Assembly (NCBI GenBank): GCA_964036045.1
Contig: OZ038387.1
Location: 52,450,265 to 52,514,264 of the forward strand
Origin: Eutreptiella sp. 'Long Island Sound 2002'
Taxonomy: Eukaryota; Euglenozoa; Euglenophyceae; Eutreptiales; Eutreptiaceae
Length of the DNA stretch: 64,000 bases
Direction: 5' to 3'
Shown: positions 33,776-43,376 of the stretch, piece after piece
How positions within the stretch are numbered: the stretch's first letter is position 1
Layout of the letters: each line of letters starts with the position of its first letter
Program-made: the position numbers and the translations under genes
The notes under the pieces: model-generated
Told to the model about the DNA's origin: nothing
The model's input: only the letters and a program-made list of their open reading frames with translations
Database searches by the model: none

Positions 33776-35639
33776 ATATCATGTTTCACTTTCACTCTGG
33801 CATTTGCTTTCAGGATAGACCCCAAAGAGTCCATGGATGGCTTCCATTCCACGGCTCCTGATGGCCGTGGCGGGCACTGAGGACCACAAGAACATGCTGA
33901 ATGTTGCCTGCATTTTGTGTTGTGGTGCCCTGTTGTGAGCGTTTTGGTTTGGTAACGGCATGGGTAGATTTTTCATGGGTGGTGCTCATGCCTGGCCTTG
34001 TCTAAGCACTGAACTTCTGCTTTGGAGCTAATGAGGCTGAAGCGTGCATGGGACATCCGCAGAGAAAGTTGACTTTGGGCTTGGTGTTTGGAATATGCAA
34101 AGCGCATGCTGCTGTCAACTACCGCAATATCAATGGCAAAGCACTGGACTTAATCGCTGATGCTACACAGAATTCTCCAAATGTTTTGATGCCCTGCTGC
34201 CCAAAATAGTGCTGATTCACAGTCCATCGTTTGCTCTGTTATGTACAACTTTGTCTTGTATATACACCTTGATTTGTGTGTTATATGGGTGTGTTGGTCA
34301 GGTGGGGGCTGTGGGTGTTCGCGGGGGGGGGGGGGGGGGGGCTGGGCTGTTGGTGGTTTGTTTGTCGGTGTTGATGCGTGCCGTTTTGCTTTGTGTGTGG
34401 GGGGGTTGGTGGTGGTGGCGGTGGTGGTTGATGGGAGGGTGATGGGTGTGGGAGGAGGGGGGTAGGTGCTTTATGGCTTTTGCGTCTTTTCTCCAAATGG
34501 ATCACAAGGTGGAAAAAATGTGCAACAGCCAATGTGCGAGTGAGAAATATATGGTACAGAGATAGATGGGCTCAGGGAAGTGGCCCCCCACACCGCCTGA
34601 GGTTTCACCAACGATGCAACACCACAAACCTTGACCACCCATCCTGCATACAGGCGGGTGGTCCTCCTGAGTGACCCTCCATCGTGCGTCCACCAAGTTG
34701 GAGGAGTGCCAAGGACCCTGATGCACATCGGTGACATTCAACGATGATGCCCAAGTACTCCTCCAAACAAATGGGAATCGGGGGGGCGGGGGGGGGGACC
34801 TTGCGGTTGACTCAGTCCCCAAAATATTGTTCAGATTCAGCACTGTGGAACGGTAAATAGACAAATTGAACTGCCTTGCGTCGAATGATCAGAGAACCAC
34901 ATCTCATGGGGACATCAAGGATGGCTATGTACACATACTATAGCAGATCTTGGTCCAGCGCTGCAAAACCCCAAGTCGGTCATATGCATTGGTCAAAATG
35001 GGCCTCTGAAACTGGCAGGTTTGACCACAAGGTCCAAAACACCCCCTTTGCATCGGCCTGGGCAAATTCAAGGAAAACTACGGCAGCCCAGGGTGGCCAG
35101 GCTTGCGGGCTTGCACATGGTATGGTGGGAGACATGCAGTAGTGTAGCTGTTGACCTGTGCATGCTGAGTCTTGAATGGAATGGTGGTTCTGAGATTGAT
35201 GAGGGCAAAGTTACCCTCATAACAGGCCCTGTCAGAAGAGTTGTTGGGCATCTGAATCAAATGCTTTGCGTCTGCATATTTGGGACAGGGCACGGGGGGA
35301 CGTCTCCTCGCTTTTGTTGTACGCGACCCCCCCCCCCCCAGTAGAAGTGGGCCGAAGGCCCCCCAGGGGGGGGAGTTCAGGGAGGGGCGAGGGGGAGGGG
35401 GGGGGGGCGGTCGGGAGGGTTGGTTGGTTGGGGGGTCCATGTGGGGCGATTTGGGGTGGGTGGGTGGGGGGGGGGGGGGGGGGGCACAGGCTCCCCTTAC
35501 CTCCCCTTGCCCTCCCGCTAACCATACCATCACCATAAACCTAACCCTAACCTTTGCAGCCAGTTGGTTTGGCCATGGCAGCCAAGTTGATTGGGCTGAA
35601 CAAGATCCCCCAAATCTCCATTTCATCTCCATTTTGGAC
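33776..35639. other. G-tract-rich spacer
   Basis: It holds long G runs at about 34323-34342 and 35467-35484, a C run at 35328-35339 and several G-rich blocks between them, so the plus strand has strong G-quadruplex potential. No gene is supported. A short cctaaccctaacc word at about 35540 resembles telomere repeats. Confidence 0.55.
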
Positions 35640-36372
35640 CCCAACACTCACTCTAACCCGAGCCTAGGGTGAGAGCTAGGGCTCGGGTTAGGGCTAGGGT
35701 CACCGAGCTGGTGGAACCAGTCTTGGTTTTATAACCCTCTTTAGTGTCTAGGGTGGACCTAACAGGTTTGGCAAGCAAGCAGCAAGCAAGCAGCAAGCAA
35801 GCACACGCGAAATGGGGAAAAATCACAGCTCCGTCGCGGTGCTTCAGATTTGGCCAAAATTTTGGTGGATGCTACCTATGGGTGTGAGGGACAACCACAC
35901 AAAGCATGAGCCAGAAACTCAACGGTGGCGGCCAGGAACGGGCGTCGCAAGTGCCGGACCTCCATTTCAAAATCTGCAATTTCAGGCTAAAATCAGCCTT
36001 TTTTTTTTTTTGCTCAAAAACCGCCCTAGAACCCAAACGGCCAAGTGAAGGGAAATAGTGGCTACTCTACACATGTAGTTAGACTTCCCCGTGCTGACTA
36101 ACTCCACAATAACTCCACACTCTAACTCCACAATATGTCCGCGAACCGCCCCCAAAAGGCCCCCGAATCCCCAGAATTTGTGCACATTGGCCGCCGACCG
36201 CCCCAAACCAACAACAGACCATATCTTGGGCTACGTGGCTCAAAATGCGATTCCGAGCGCACCTAATCCACCCGCAACCACCCACTTTTGGTGGTTTCCA
36301 CCCCTCAAAATTGCCCTAACCGACGCCTAGACCCCCGTACCTGGGCCCAGTGGGCTGCGGCAAGCTGCAAGA
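35640..36372 (-). mobile_element. telomere-tailed repeat element, copy 3 (inverted, truncated)
   Basis: Its reverse complement matches the last two thirds of the two elements at 40328-41516 and 41552-42691. Shared landmarks are ggaaccagtcttggttttat, the gcaagcaagcag microsatellite, tggtggatgctacctatggg, gaaactcaacggtggcggcc and gcctagacccccgtacc. The match stops near gcaagctgcaag (36372), so the opposite end is missing. At its constant end it adjoins a degenerate gggttagggctaggg tract. No convincing coding frame is present. Confidence 0.8.
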
Positions 36373-37651
36373 GGCAGCCCAAAGAGGTGGGTGGCAAAAT
36401 CCAACAAGGTCCACCGGGTGCAAAAAAAAGCTTTTTTCAAAAACAGGAATGCCCCCGCCAGAGGCACTTTCAGCCTTTAGCCCAATAATGCGTGGTCTTC
36501 AAGGCTTCACCGCATATTGACAAACCAAGACCATCTAGGCGTAGTACAGGACGAAGGGGGGTGGGGGGGGGTGGGGCTGAGCACAGCAAATACTTTGCTG
36601 CCACAAACCACTGCAAATGCTTTACCATCTCTGGCCAGTGGGAGGCGGGGATTCTTTGCCCCGGGGAGCAAATACGTGGCTGCAGTGTGGTGACGTGGGT
36701 TCAGTTTGTGTGTGCCCTGTGTGAGGAAACACACCATATTCATGACCATATTAATGGGAACCCGGCTTCCAACGACTGTACACTCCACACGAAACACAAA
36801 TTCCCTGAAGAAGCAGACCAATGGCGGTTGGTGAGGCAGGGGATAATACACATGCACTAAACTGATCGCCATGGGGCCCCTGATCAGTTTGTGGTTCGGG
36901 CCAAGGGAATGCAATCCTCTGCTGCCAATTCAATTTCCAAAGGAATTTTGCTCCGGGTCTCGCCATGGCCAGACGAGGTCGGAATTGTTCCCGGATGCAA
37001 AAGAGAAAAAGAAAATCAGAGGCGCGCGCTGTGCACATCGAGCGTGGGAGACCGGACTCCTGTGACCATAACAGCGAGAAGGTCAGCTTGGGAAGCCTCC
37101 CCAGGGATGCATTAGAGGGGAAGGTACCTCAGAGGCGGCCTCAGCAGCGATTAGATGGGCGGTTGGAGGAGGTTGTCAAAGCGGTTGGGGGCGGTTACTG
37201 TCGGTTACAAATACCATTGAAGCTGGCACTGGCCGTCAGTGGGACATCAGCTGGGCAGAGGCTGGGCGGCCTGGAGGGGGGAGATAGGTGAAGAGGATAT
37301 GATATATAGGAAAGGGGTTGAGGCCGAAGAGACGCCAGCGAGTCGTGCGTATGCCGTGCAAACCTGTTACCCTGCCGTGCATGTGCCTTGTGCGTCCTCT
37401 AGCGCAGAAAGCGGAGCAGCAGATTCACGGCGGTGGGGGATCCGCAGGGGGCGCCGTGTCGAGTGCTGAACATGCCCTCGTCCGCGACTTTTGGAGCTGT
37501 GCCAATGGGAAAGACCCTCCCCCTTCATGCGTCGCCGGATGACGTCTGCCGGCCAAGAAAGACGGCGACGCTGCTTGCCTCGTCGCCCCAGGAGGCAGAT
37601 GCCGCACTGGACTCGAGTCCCGAGACCGGCTGGCGGGCGGCAGCGGGCGGA
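36373..37651. other. spacer with one weak plus-strand frame
   Basis: A plus frame at 36965-37291 begins in a good initiation context (cgccatggcc) and has mixed composition (108 codons, basic N-terminus), but no family is recognised and no splice partner is clear. The frames at 37318-37768 are GC-rich shadows running into the 3' end of the LRR gene. Confidence 0.35.
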
Positions 37652-38503
37652 CTAGTAGTCAACGATTACTTTGGGGCGTGCGCTGGACGGGCAGTTGGCA
37701 TCGCGGTCCCTGCCCAGGACTTCCAACGCAGCCAGCGCCTGTGCGCCGTTCCCATTGGCCTTGACTAAGTTGCCCCAGAGACCGAGCGTGAGCGTAATAA
37801 GTGAAGGCGCATCCTTCAGGACAGCCAGCGCCACCGCCCCACTGTCCCCCACGGCGTTGCGCCGAAGGATGAGGCTCAAAGTGTGGAGCGAAGGCGCGTC
37901 CTTCAGGCGAGCAAGCGCCTTTGCACCGGTATCCCCCACCGCGTTGCTTCGGAGGTTAAGGCTGAGGTACCGCAGCGAAGGCACGTCCTTCAGTGCCGCC
38001 AGGGCCTGTGCCCCAACGTCGCCCACCGAATTCCAGCTGAGATCAAGGCTCAGCGTCTGCAGTGACGGGGCCTCCTTCAGGGCCGCAAGTGCCCGGGCCC
38101 CGCTATCCGACACGGCGTTGGAGCTGAGATTCAGGCTGAGGGTATGAAGCGAAGGTGCGTCCTTCACGGCAGCCACCGCCTGGGCCCCGTCGTCGCCCAA
38201 CTCATTCCATCGGAGGTTGAGGTTCAGCGTGTGAAGGGTCCGCGGGCTCCTGAGCGCGGCAAGGGCCTGCACGCCGCTGTCCCGGAGGTCGTTCCAGTCC
38301 AGGTCGAGATTGAGAGTGCGAAGCGAACGAGCCTTCTTCATGATAAATGATAACACACCCTCCAAGCCCCCGGAGGTGCACCTGCCCTTGAGGTACCGGG
38401 TGCCCAGAGACTTCCGCAGGCTTAGGCAGACTCGACTCAGGGAATCGCACTGCAAATACTCAGAAATGCAATCCCACACGTCATCGGGCAACTGCAAAAA
38501 CAT
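37652..38503 (-). CDS. leucine-rich-repeat (RNI-type) protein with possible N-terminal F-box, 283 residues
   Basis: The start is set at 38503 (MFLQLPDDVW), because the 21 upstream codons do not look like protein and CTTCTTTCAG lies eight bases before this ATG. Residues 3-45 (LPDDVWDCISEYL..DSLSRVCLSLR) fit an F-box-like helical motif. Seven repeats with an exact 29-residue spacing follow, starting near residues 60, 89, 118, 147, 176, 205 and 234. Each has the form SLxTLxLxLxxNxVGDxGAxALAxLKDAP, typical of the ribonuclease-inhibitor class of LRR, which makes a curved protein-binding scaffold. The C-terminal 30 residues are not repetitive. If the F-box reading holds, the protein would be a substrate adaptor of an SCF-type ubiquitin ligase; that is inference. 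The frame is intron-free, and its repeats are similar enough in DNA (87-bp period) to suggest recent internal duplication. Confidence 0.88.
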   Translation of the reverse strand: MFLQLPDDVWDCISEYLQCDSLSRVCLSLRKSLGTRYLKGRCTSGGLEGVLSFIMKKARSLRTLNLDLDWNDLRDSGVQALAALRSPRTLHTLNLNLRWNELGDDGAQAVAAVKDAPSLHTLSLNLSSNAVSDSGARALAALKEAPSLQTLSLDLSWNSVGDVGAQALAALKDVPSLRYLSLNLRSNAVGDTGAKALARLKDAPSLHTLSLILRRNAVGDSGAVALAVLKDAPSLITLTLGLWGNLVKANGNGAQALAALEVLGRDRDANCPSSARPKVIVDY

Positions 38504-38530
38504 GGCGGGCCTGAAAGAAGGCAAGAAGTG
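38504..38530 (-). promoter_or_regulatory. splice-acceptor-like site upstream of the LRR start codon
   Basis: On the minus strand CACTTCTTGCCTTCTTTCAG is followed by GCCCGCC and then ATG. A tract of T residues and TTTTTATA lie about 45-55 bases upstream. This could be a trans-splicing or 5'-UTR intron acceptor. Confidence 0.45.
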
Positions 38531-39354
38531 GTGTGGAGGGCTTTCCCGGGGTATAAAAATGCGCAAGCGCGCATTCCTTTTGCTTTTTTTTGGGGGGGTT
38601 TCAGACCTAAGCTTGCAAAGCCCTCTTATGGAACTCGAGAGAGTTCTCGGAATCAGGAATCAGAGCAGTCCAGTGCTACGATTGTCGCACAGCCCAGTGC
38701 TGTAGCGGACATGACACGGAGGTAGGGCGAGCTGAATCTGAAACCAGAAGATGCAGCGGTTGTTTCACTACCTCCGTGTGCATTTCTTCGGCGACTTGCG
38801 CCCTGGGCATACCAATCGCCTTCATCCCGACAACTACTACTGCGACGAGTGGCTTACATACCCGTCAAAACTGCGGTTTGGCGCCAACCAAACATCATGC
38901 GCTCTGAAACCATAAAATGCAGCGGGAACTGTCACGCCCGTAGGCATCCCAAGGTGCTACTGGAGCACCTAGAAGAGTGAGGGCCCAGAAGAATCCGCGA
39001 GTGCATTTCAAACACTATCAGCACCAGAGAGGGAGGGGGAGGTGACATTCAGGCACAGTCGGTCACTATTTGCTTGGGGGCAGAGAACACTGCTATCCCG
39101 ATTCCACGTCAGGGGGAGTGGTCGGTGACACACAGGAGACGACTGAGAAGGAAGCAAGAACACAAGCAGGGTTACGGCATGCTGGGGAGTGGCATCCACA
39201 CCTGTGCGGGGAAAATAGGATAGGGAAGGAAGCCACAGGAGGGCCAACCTGCCTTGGGCTGGTGAAAAAATAGTAACCAGAGCACAGCCGACCCCACCAA
39301 CCCGTGTAAGGATCAAGTGTCAAGTGTCAAGTCTGTGGAGGGTTAGGCCATTGT
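38531..39354. other. spacer, no supported gene
   Basis: A short word, ctgaaaccanaanatgcagcgg, occurs twice (about 38740 and 38908). A purine-rich stretch follows at 39020-39250. Nothing else is recognised. Confidence 0.5.
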
Positions 39355-39461
39355 TGGGCTGGCAGCCACTTTGGGGCACGCCCCGTGCCCGGGTGGGCTG
39401 GCAGCCACTTTGGGGCACGCCCCGTGCCCGGGTGGGCTGGCAGCCACTTTGGGGCACTTCT
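39355..39461 (+). repeat. 39-bp tandem repeat, about 2.7 copies
   Basis: The unit tgggctggcagccactttgg plus ggcacgccccgtgcccggg is repeated exactly, then a third partial unit ends at ggggcac. It contains the palindromic word gggcacgccccgtgcccgg. Confidence 0.92.
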
Positions 39462-39884
39462 CCAGGGGTCTGGCTCCACTGTCACTGCAACTCTGACTCT
39501 GGGGGGGTTGGGGGAGTGTGGGTCCTTTTTGGAGTTGGAGGTTTCAGAGCCACAGGGCTGTGAGCGCTTTTTGAGGTGATGCACGGTGGCAACAGCAGCC
39601 CGGAACAGGTCCTCCTAGATGGACCAGTTTTTCCCTTAGCAGCTGAACGGCGACTTGCAGAAGTGCCTGCATCGAGGCAGGGATTGAACCCCAAACTTCT
39701 CTTTCCATGTGCGACAAGTTTCCATCAGTGTGTCATAGTAGTCCAGAAGGAAATGGCGCCCCCGAGTGATGCTGCGGCGACGCGAAGTAGCAAAGGAAGT
39801 GTGTAACACTGCTGCACGCGGTTGTAAAAGTACTGCAGGAGAGAGGGTTCCGTGTATTGAGCATGCTGTAGGAAGCGGCGCCCC
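39462..39884. other. spacer with a B-box-like word
   Basis: On the minus strand GGTTCAATCCC near 39684 resembles a polymerase III B box, but the T-arm does not pair well and no A box is found. No gene is supported. Confidence 0.35.
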
Positions 39885-40327
39885 CAATAGGTCCCCCAAT
39901 AGGCCCCACAATATGCCGCCCAAGCAGGCCCCCTATCGAGCACCTAATAGTCCTCCTAATAGGCCCCCAATAGCCCCCGTGATAGTCCCCCAACAGGCCC
40001 ACCAATAGGACCCCCATTGCGCCCCCCCATAGGCCCCCCAATAGACCCCCTAATAGGCCACCCAATAGGCCCCCTAATGGGCACCCCAATAGACCCCCTG
40101 ATAGGCCCCCGAAAAGACCCCATAATAGGCCCTAATGGGCACCCCAATAGGCCCCCTAATTGGTCCCCCAATAGGCCCCCCAATAGGCCCCTTAATAGGC
40201 CACCCTGATAGGCCCCCTGATAGGCCGCCCAATAGGCCCCCTAATGGGCCCCCGAAAAGACCCCAGAATAGGCCCTAATGGGCCCCCCAATAAGCCCCAC
40301 TATAGGTCCCCCAATAGGCCCCCTATC
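39885..40327 (+). repeat. AATAGGCCCCC minisatellite, block 1
   Basis: A degenerate tandem array of 10-13-base units around aataggcccccc, with taatgggcacccc, gataggccccc and gaaaagacccc variants. A single small block of the same repeat occurs at 42695-42757. The unit overlaps the word cccctaatagg, close to the telomere-like CCCTAA repeats between the neighbouring elements. Confidence 0.92.
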
Positions 40328-41485
40328 AAGACTGAATATTGGGACCGAGCTGGTGGGGGAGGGAACATTAGATATGAATGGTGAGGGACACCAATGAGTT
40401 ACACATTGAAGGCCGTTGACAGGGTGGAATCAGCTTGCAAGTGATCCCCTTCACCACAAGGCCCACTTTCAAGGCTTTTGTGGACTTGTGAGGGGCCAAA
40501 ATGCCCCAAAATGGGCTCAAAATAGGCTCATTTCACCCGTTTGTGCACCCCAAATGGTCTAGGATGAGTTTTGGAAAAATGCGTTTTTGACCCATTTTTG
40601 ACCCTTTTTTGGTCCCAAAACAGCGCATCTTCAAGGCATTTTGGGATTTTCGGAGGACCAAAATGGGCGACCCCAAGCTCAAAACAGTCCAAAAACACTT
40701 GTTTTAGCATCACACATGGTCTAGGATCATTTTTGAGAAAAGTCATTTTTCTGCCCCTATTGGACCCTATTGACCCATTTGGGCACCCACCTGTTTGGGC
40801 TTGAGCTTGCAGCTTGCCGCAGCCTACTGGGCTTGGGTACGGGGGTCTAGGCGTCCATTTGGGCAATTTTGAGGGGTGGAAACCACAAAACGAGGGGGGT
40901 TGCGGGTGGATTAGGTGCCCTCGGAATCGCGTTTTGAGCCATGTAGCCAAAGATATGGCCTATTCTTGGTTTGTGGCTGTCGCCAGCCAATCTGCACAAA
41001 ATTTGGGGCTTGTGGGGGCCTTTTTGGGCCGTTTCCGGGACATATGGTGGAGTCAGAGGGCCGCAAATGGCTCGTTGACACAAGAAAGTCAAGCCGCACA
41101 TGGAGTGCACCCACCCTTTCCCTTTCCTTGGCCGTTTTGAATGGGTTCTAGGGCTCTTTTGGCCCAAAAATGGCTGTTTTTGGCCCTAAATTGCAGTTTT
41201 TGAAACTGAGGTCCGCCACTTGCGACACCCATTCCCGGCCGCCACCGTTGAGTTTCTGGCTCAAACTTTGTGTGGTTGTCCCTCACACCCATAGGTATCA
41301 TCCACCAAAATTTCAGCCGAATGTGAAGCACCACGACGGATGTCTGATTTTTCCCCATTTCGCGCGTGCTGCTTGCTGCTTGTTGCTGCTTGCTGCTTGT
41401 TGCTGCTGCTGCTGCTAAACCTGGTAGGTCCACCCTAGACCCTAAAAAGGGTTATAAAACCAAGACTGGTTCCACCAGCTCGGTG
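40328..41485 (+). mobile_element. telomere-tailed repeat element, copy 1
   Basis: This unit of about 1.2 kb starts at gactgaatattgggaccgag and ends at ttccaccagctcggtga. It is followed by a CCCTAA run and then by copy 2. Low-complexity phrases such as ccaaaatgccccaaaatggg and tttttgacccatttttgacc fill the first half. A gctgctt microsatellite lies near the end (41365-41415). A frame of 77 codons (40571-40804) recurs in copy 2 with about a dozen differences, many of them amino-acid changing, so I do not regard it as selected coding sequence. No reverse transcriptase or transposase is visible, so it is probably non-autonomous. Confidence 0.8.
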
Positions 41486-41551
41486 ACCCTAGCCCTAACC
41501 CTAACCCTAACCCTAATCAAGACCGAATATTGGCCTAGCCCTAACCCTAAT
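41486..41551 (+). repeat. interstitial telomere-like repeats (CCCTAA)n
   Basis: A run of ccctagccctaa followed by three more ccctaa units (41486-41516), the word tcaagaccgaatattggc, then ccctaaccctaa again, sits exactly at the junction of the two elements. Telomeric repeats inside a chromosome usually mark old telomere healing, fusion or element tails. Confidence 0.85.
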
Positions 41552-42691
41552 CAAGACTGAATATTGGGACCGAGCTGGTGGGGGAGGGAACATTAGATAT
41601 GAATGGTGAGGGACATCAAGAATGATTCACACATTGATGGCTCTTGACAAAGTGAAATGCACCTGAACCCCATCACCACGAGGCCCACTTTCAAGGCTTT
41701 TTGGACTTCTCAGGGGCCAAAATGCCCCAAAATGGGCTCAAAATGGGCTCATTTCACCCTTGTGTGCACCCCAAACGGTCTACGATGAGTTTTGGAAAAA
41801 TGTGTTTTTGACCCATTTTTGACCCATTTTTGGTCCCAAAACAGCCCATTTTCAAGGCATTTTGGGATTTTTGGAGTACCCAAATGGGCCACAACAAGCT
41901 CAAAACAGTCCAAAAACACTTGTTTTAGCGTCGCACATGGTCTAGGATCATTTTTGCGGAAAGTCATATTTTTACCCCTTTCGGACCCTGTTGACCCATT
42001 TGGGCACCCACCTGTTTGGGCTTGAGCTTGCAGCTTGCCACAGCCTAGTGGGCCTAGTTATTGGGGTCTAGGCGTCCGTTTGGGCAATTCTGAGGGGTGG
42101 AAACCACAAAACGTGGGGGGTTGCGGGTGGAGTAGGTGCCCTCGGAATCGCATTTTGAGCCATGTAGCCAAAGATATGGCCTATTCTTGGTTTGTGGCTG
42201 TCGGTAAGTTGGAGCTTCTGGGGGCCTTTTTGGGCCGCTTCCGCGGCATATCATGGAGTTAGAGGGCCGCAAAGAGCTCGTTGACACGGGGAAGTCAAGC
42301 GGCACGTGGAGTGTACCCACCGTTTCCCTTCGTTTGGCCGTTTTGAATGTGTTCCAGGGCATTTTTGGCCCAAAAATGGCTGTTTTTGGCCCTAAACTGC
42401 AGTTTCTGAAACTGAGGTCCGCCACTTGCGAATCCCGTTCCCGGCCGCCACCGTTGAGTTTCTTGCTCAAACTTTGTGTGATTGTACTTCACACCCATAG
42501 GTATCATCCACCAAAATTTCACCCGAATCTGAAGCACCACGACGGAAATCTGATTTTTACCCATTTCGCGCGTGCTGCTGCTTGCTGCTTGCTGCTGCTG
42601 CTTGCTGCTTGCTGCTGCTGCTAAACCTGGTAGGTCCACCCTAGACCCTAAAAAGGGTTATAAAACCAAGACTGGTTCCACCAGCTCGGTG
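41552..42691 (+). mobile_element. telomere-tailed repeat element, copy 2
   Basis: A direct tandem copy of 40328-41485, offset about 1206-1225 bp, with many small differences including a deletion around 42200 relative to copy 1. It ends in the same ttccaccagctcggtga, but instead of CCCTAA runs it passes into the AATAGGCCCC minisatellite. Confidence 0.8.
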
Positions 42692-42694
42692 AAA

Positions 42695-42757
42695 AGGCAC
42701 CCTAATAGGCCCCCTCATAGGCCACCCCATAGGCCCCCCAATAGGCCCCCTAATAGG
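42695..42757 (+). repeat. AATAGGCCCCC minisatellite, block 2
   Basis: Five or six units of the same minisatellite as 39885-40327, in the same orientation. The two blocks therefore bracket the tandem pair of elements. On the minus strand this block begins just past a possible splice donor of the gene below and may lie in its intron. Confidence 0.85.
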
Positions 42758-42764
42758 CGCCAAC

Positions 42765-42930
42765 CTCGCTCAATCTCCTCCCCTCCGTCGGGGTTTTCCG
42801 GAACGATGGGGTTCTGGTCATGCTCGTCACCGTCTGCCAAGGGCTCCACCGCAGGCACACTGTCAGGCACACCGTTAGGCACATCGGTAGGTGCCTCCAC
42901 TGTGGGGGCCCCCTTACTCACATCCTCAAG
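42765..42930 (-). CDS. probable exon 2 of a Tyr/Gly/Pro-rich protein
   Basis: The minus frame reads LEDVSKGAPTVEAPTDV, continues with an acidic Pro/Val-rich stretch and ends near GGEEIERG. An acceptor-like CTTGCAATAG precedes CTTGAG at 42930, and GAGCGAG followed by GTTGGC at 42765 could be a donor (phase 1). Beyond the donor the sequence is minisatellite, which would then be intronic. Composition is acidic and probably disordered. It continues in frame from the exon at 43068-43301. Later exons were not found. Confidence 0.4.
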
Positions 42931-43067
42931 CTATTGCAAGCAGACAAGACACTTTGGACATGGCACCAAAAACATGGAAGACAAGCGGTGCTCAACAACC
43001 ACAAAGGCTAGTGCACCGCCGACATCAAGGAGCAACACTGCCGAGTGCAACACTGTAGAGTGCAAAC

Positions 43068-43301
43068 CTTCACATTGGGCAAAGGGTCACCGTGTGGCCT
43101 GTCATTTGTCGGCGGCCGCGGTGGCAACCTCGGGTACTGCAAGCCAATGTCCATCCCACTTGATTGGTACGGGCCACCATACTGATTGAAGGGCGTGCTG
43201 CCGTAATGGCCGCCGTAGCCGTAGTATCCGGAAACGTGTGGTGGGGGTGGCGGATAGTTCCACGGCTCCATCTCAAACTGCGGAGAGGACGTCAAAGACA
43301 T
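43068..43301 (-). CDS. probable first exon of a Tyr/Gly/Pro-rich protein
   Basis: It starts at ATG 43301 (MSLTSSPQFEMEPWNY), with GTGTCAG ending one base upstream. A Pro run (about 17-21), a Tyr/Gly-rich stretch (SGYYGYGGHYGSTPFNQYGG) and PRLPPRPP follow, which looks like a low-complexity N-terminal region of the kind found in RNA-binding or membrane-associated proteins. A donor is placed at AAG before GTTTGC (43068), but AAT before GTGAAG six bases upstream is equally possible. The 40-bp minisatellite begins about 75 bp upstream of the ATG. Function unknown. Confidence 0.45.
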
Positions 43302-43376
43302 TCTGACACTTCCAGAGCCACAATAGGAGCCAACGCGCGGAACGTCGGAGACGTGTAGACACGTCTAGAGGCATGA

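Noticed and set aside
37433-37768. Plus-strand gene overlapping the 3' end of the LRR gene
   Set aside because: It is antisense to clear LRR codons over much of its length and has no recognised domain.
40571-42025. Conserved 77-codon frame in both tandem elements
   Set aside because: Differences between the copies are mostly amino-acid changing, and neighbouring frames are equally conserved. It reflects DNA duplication rather than protein selection.
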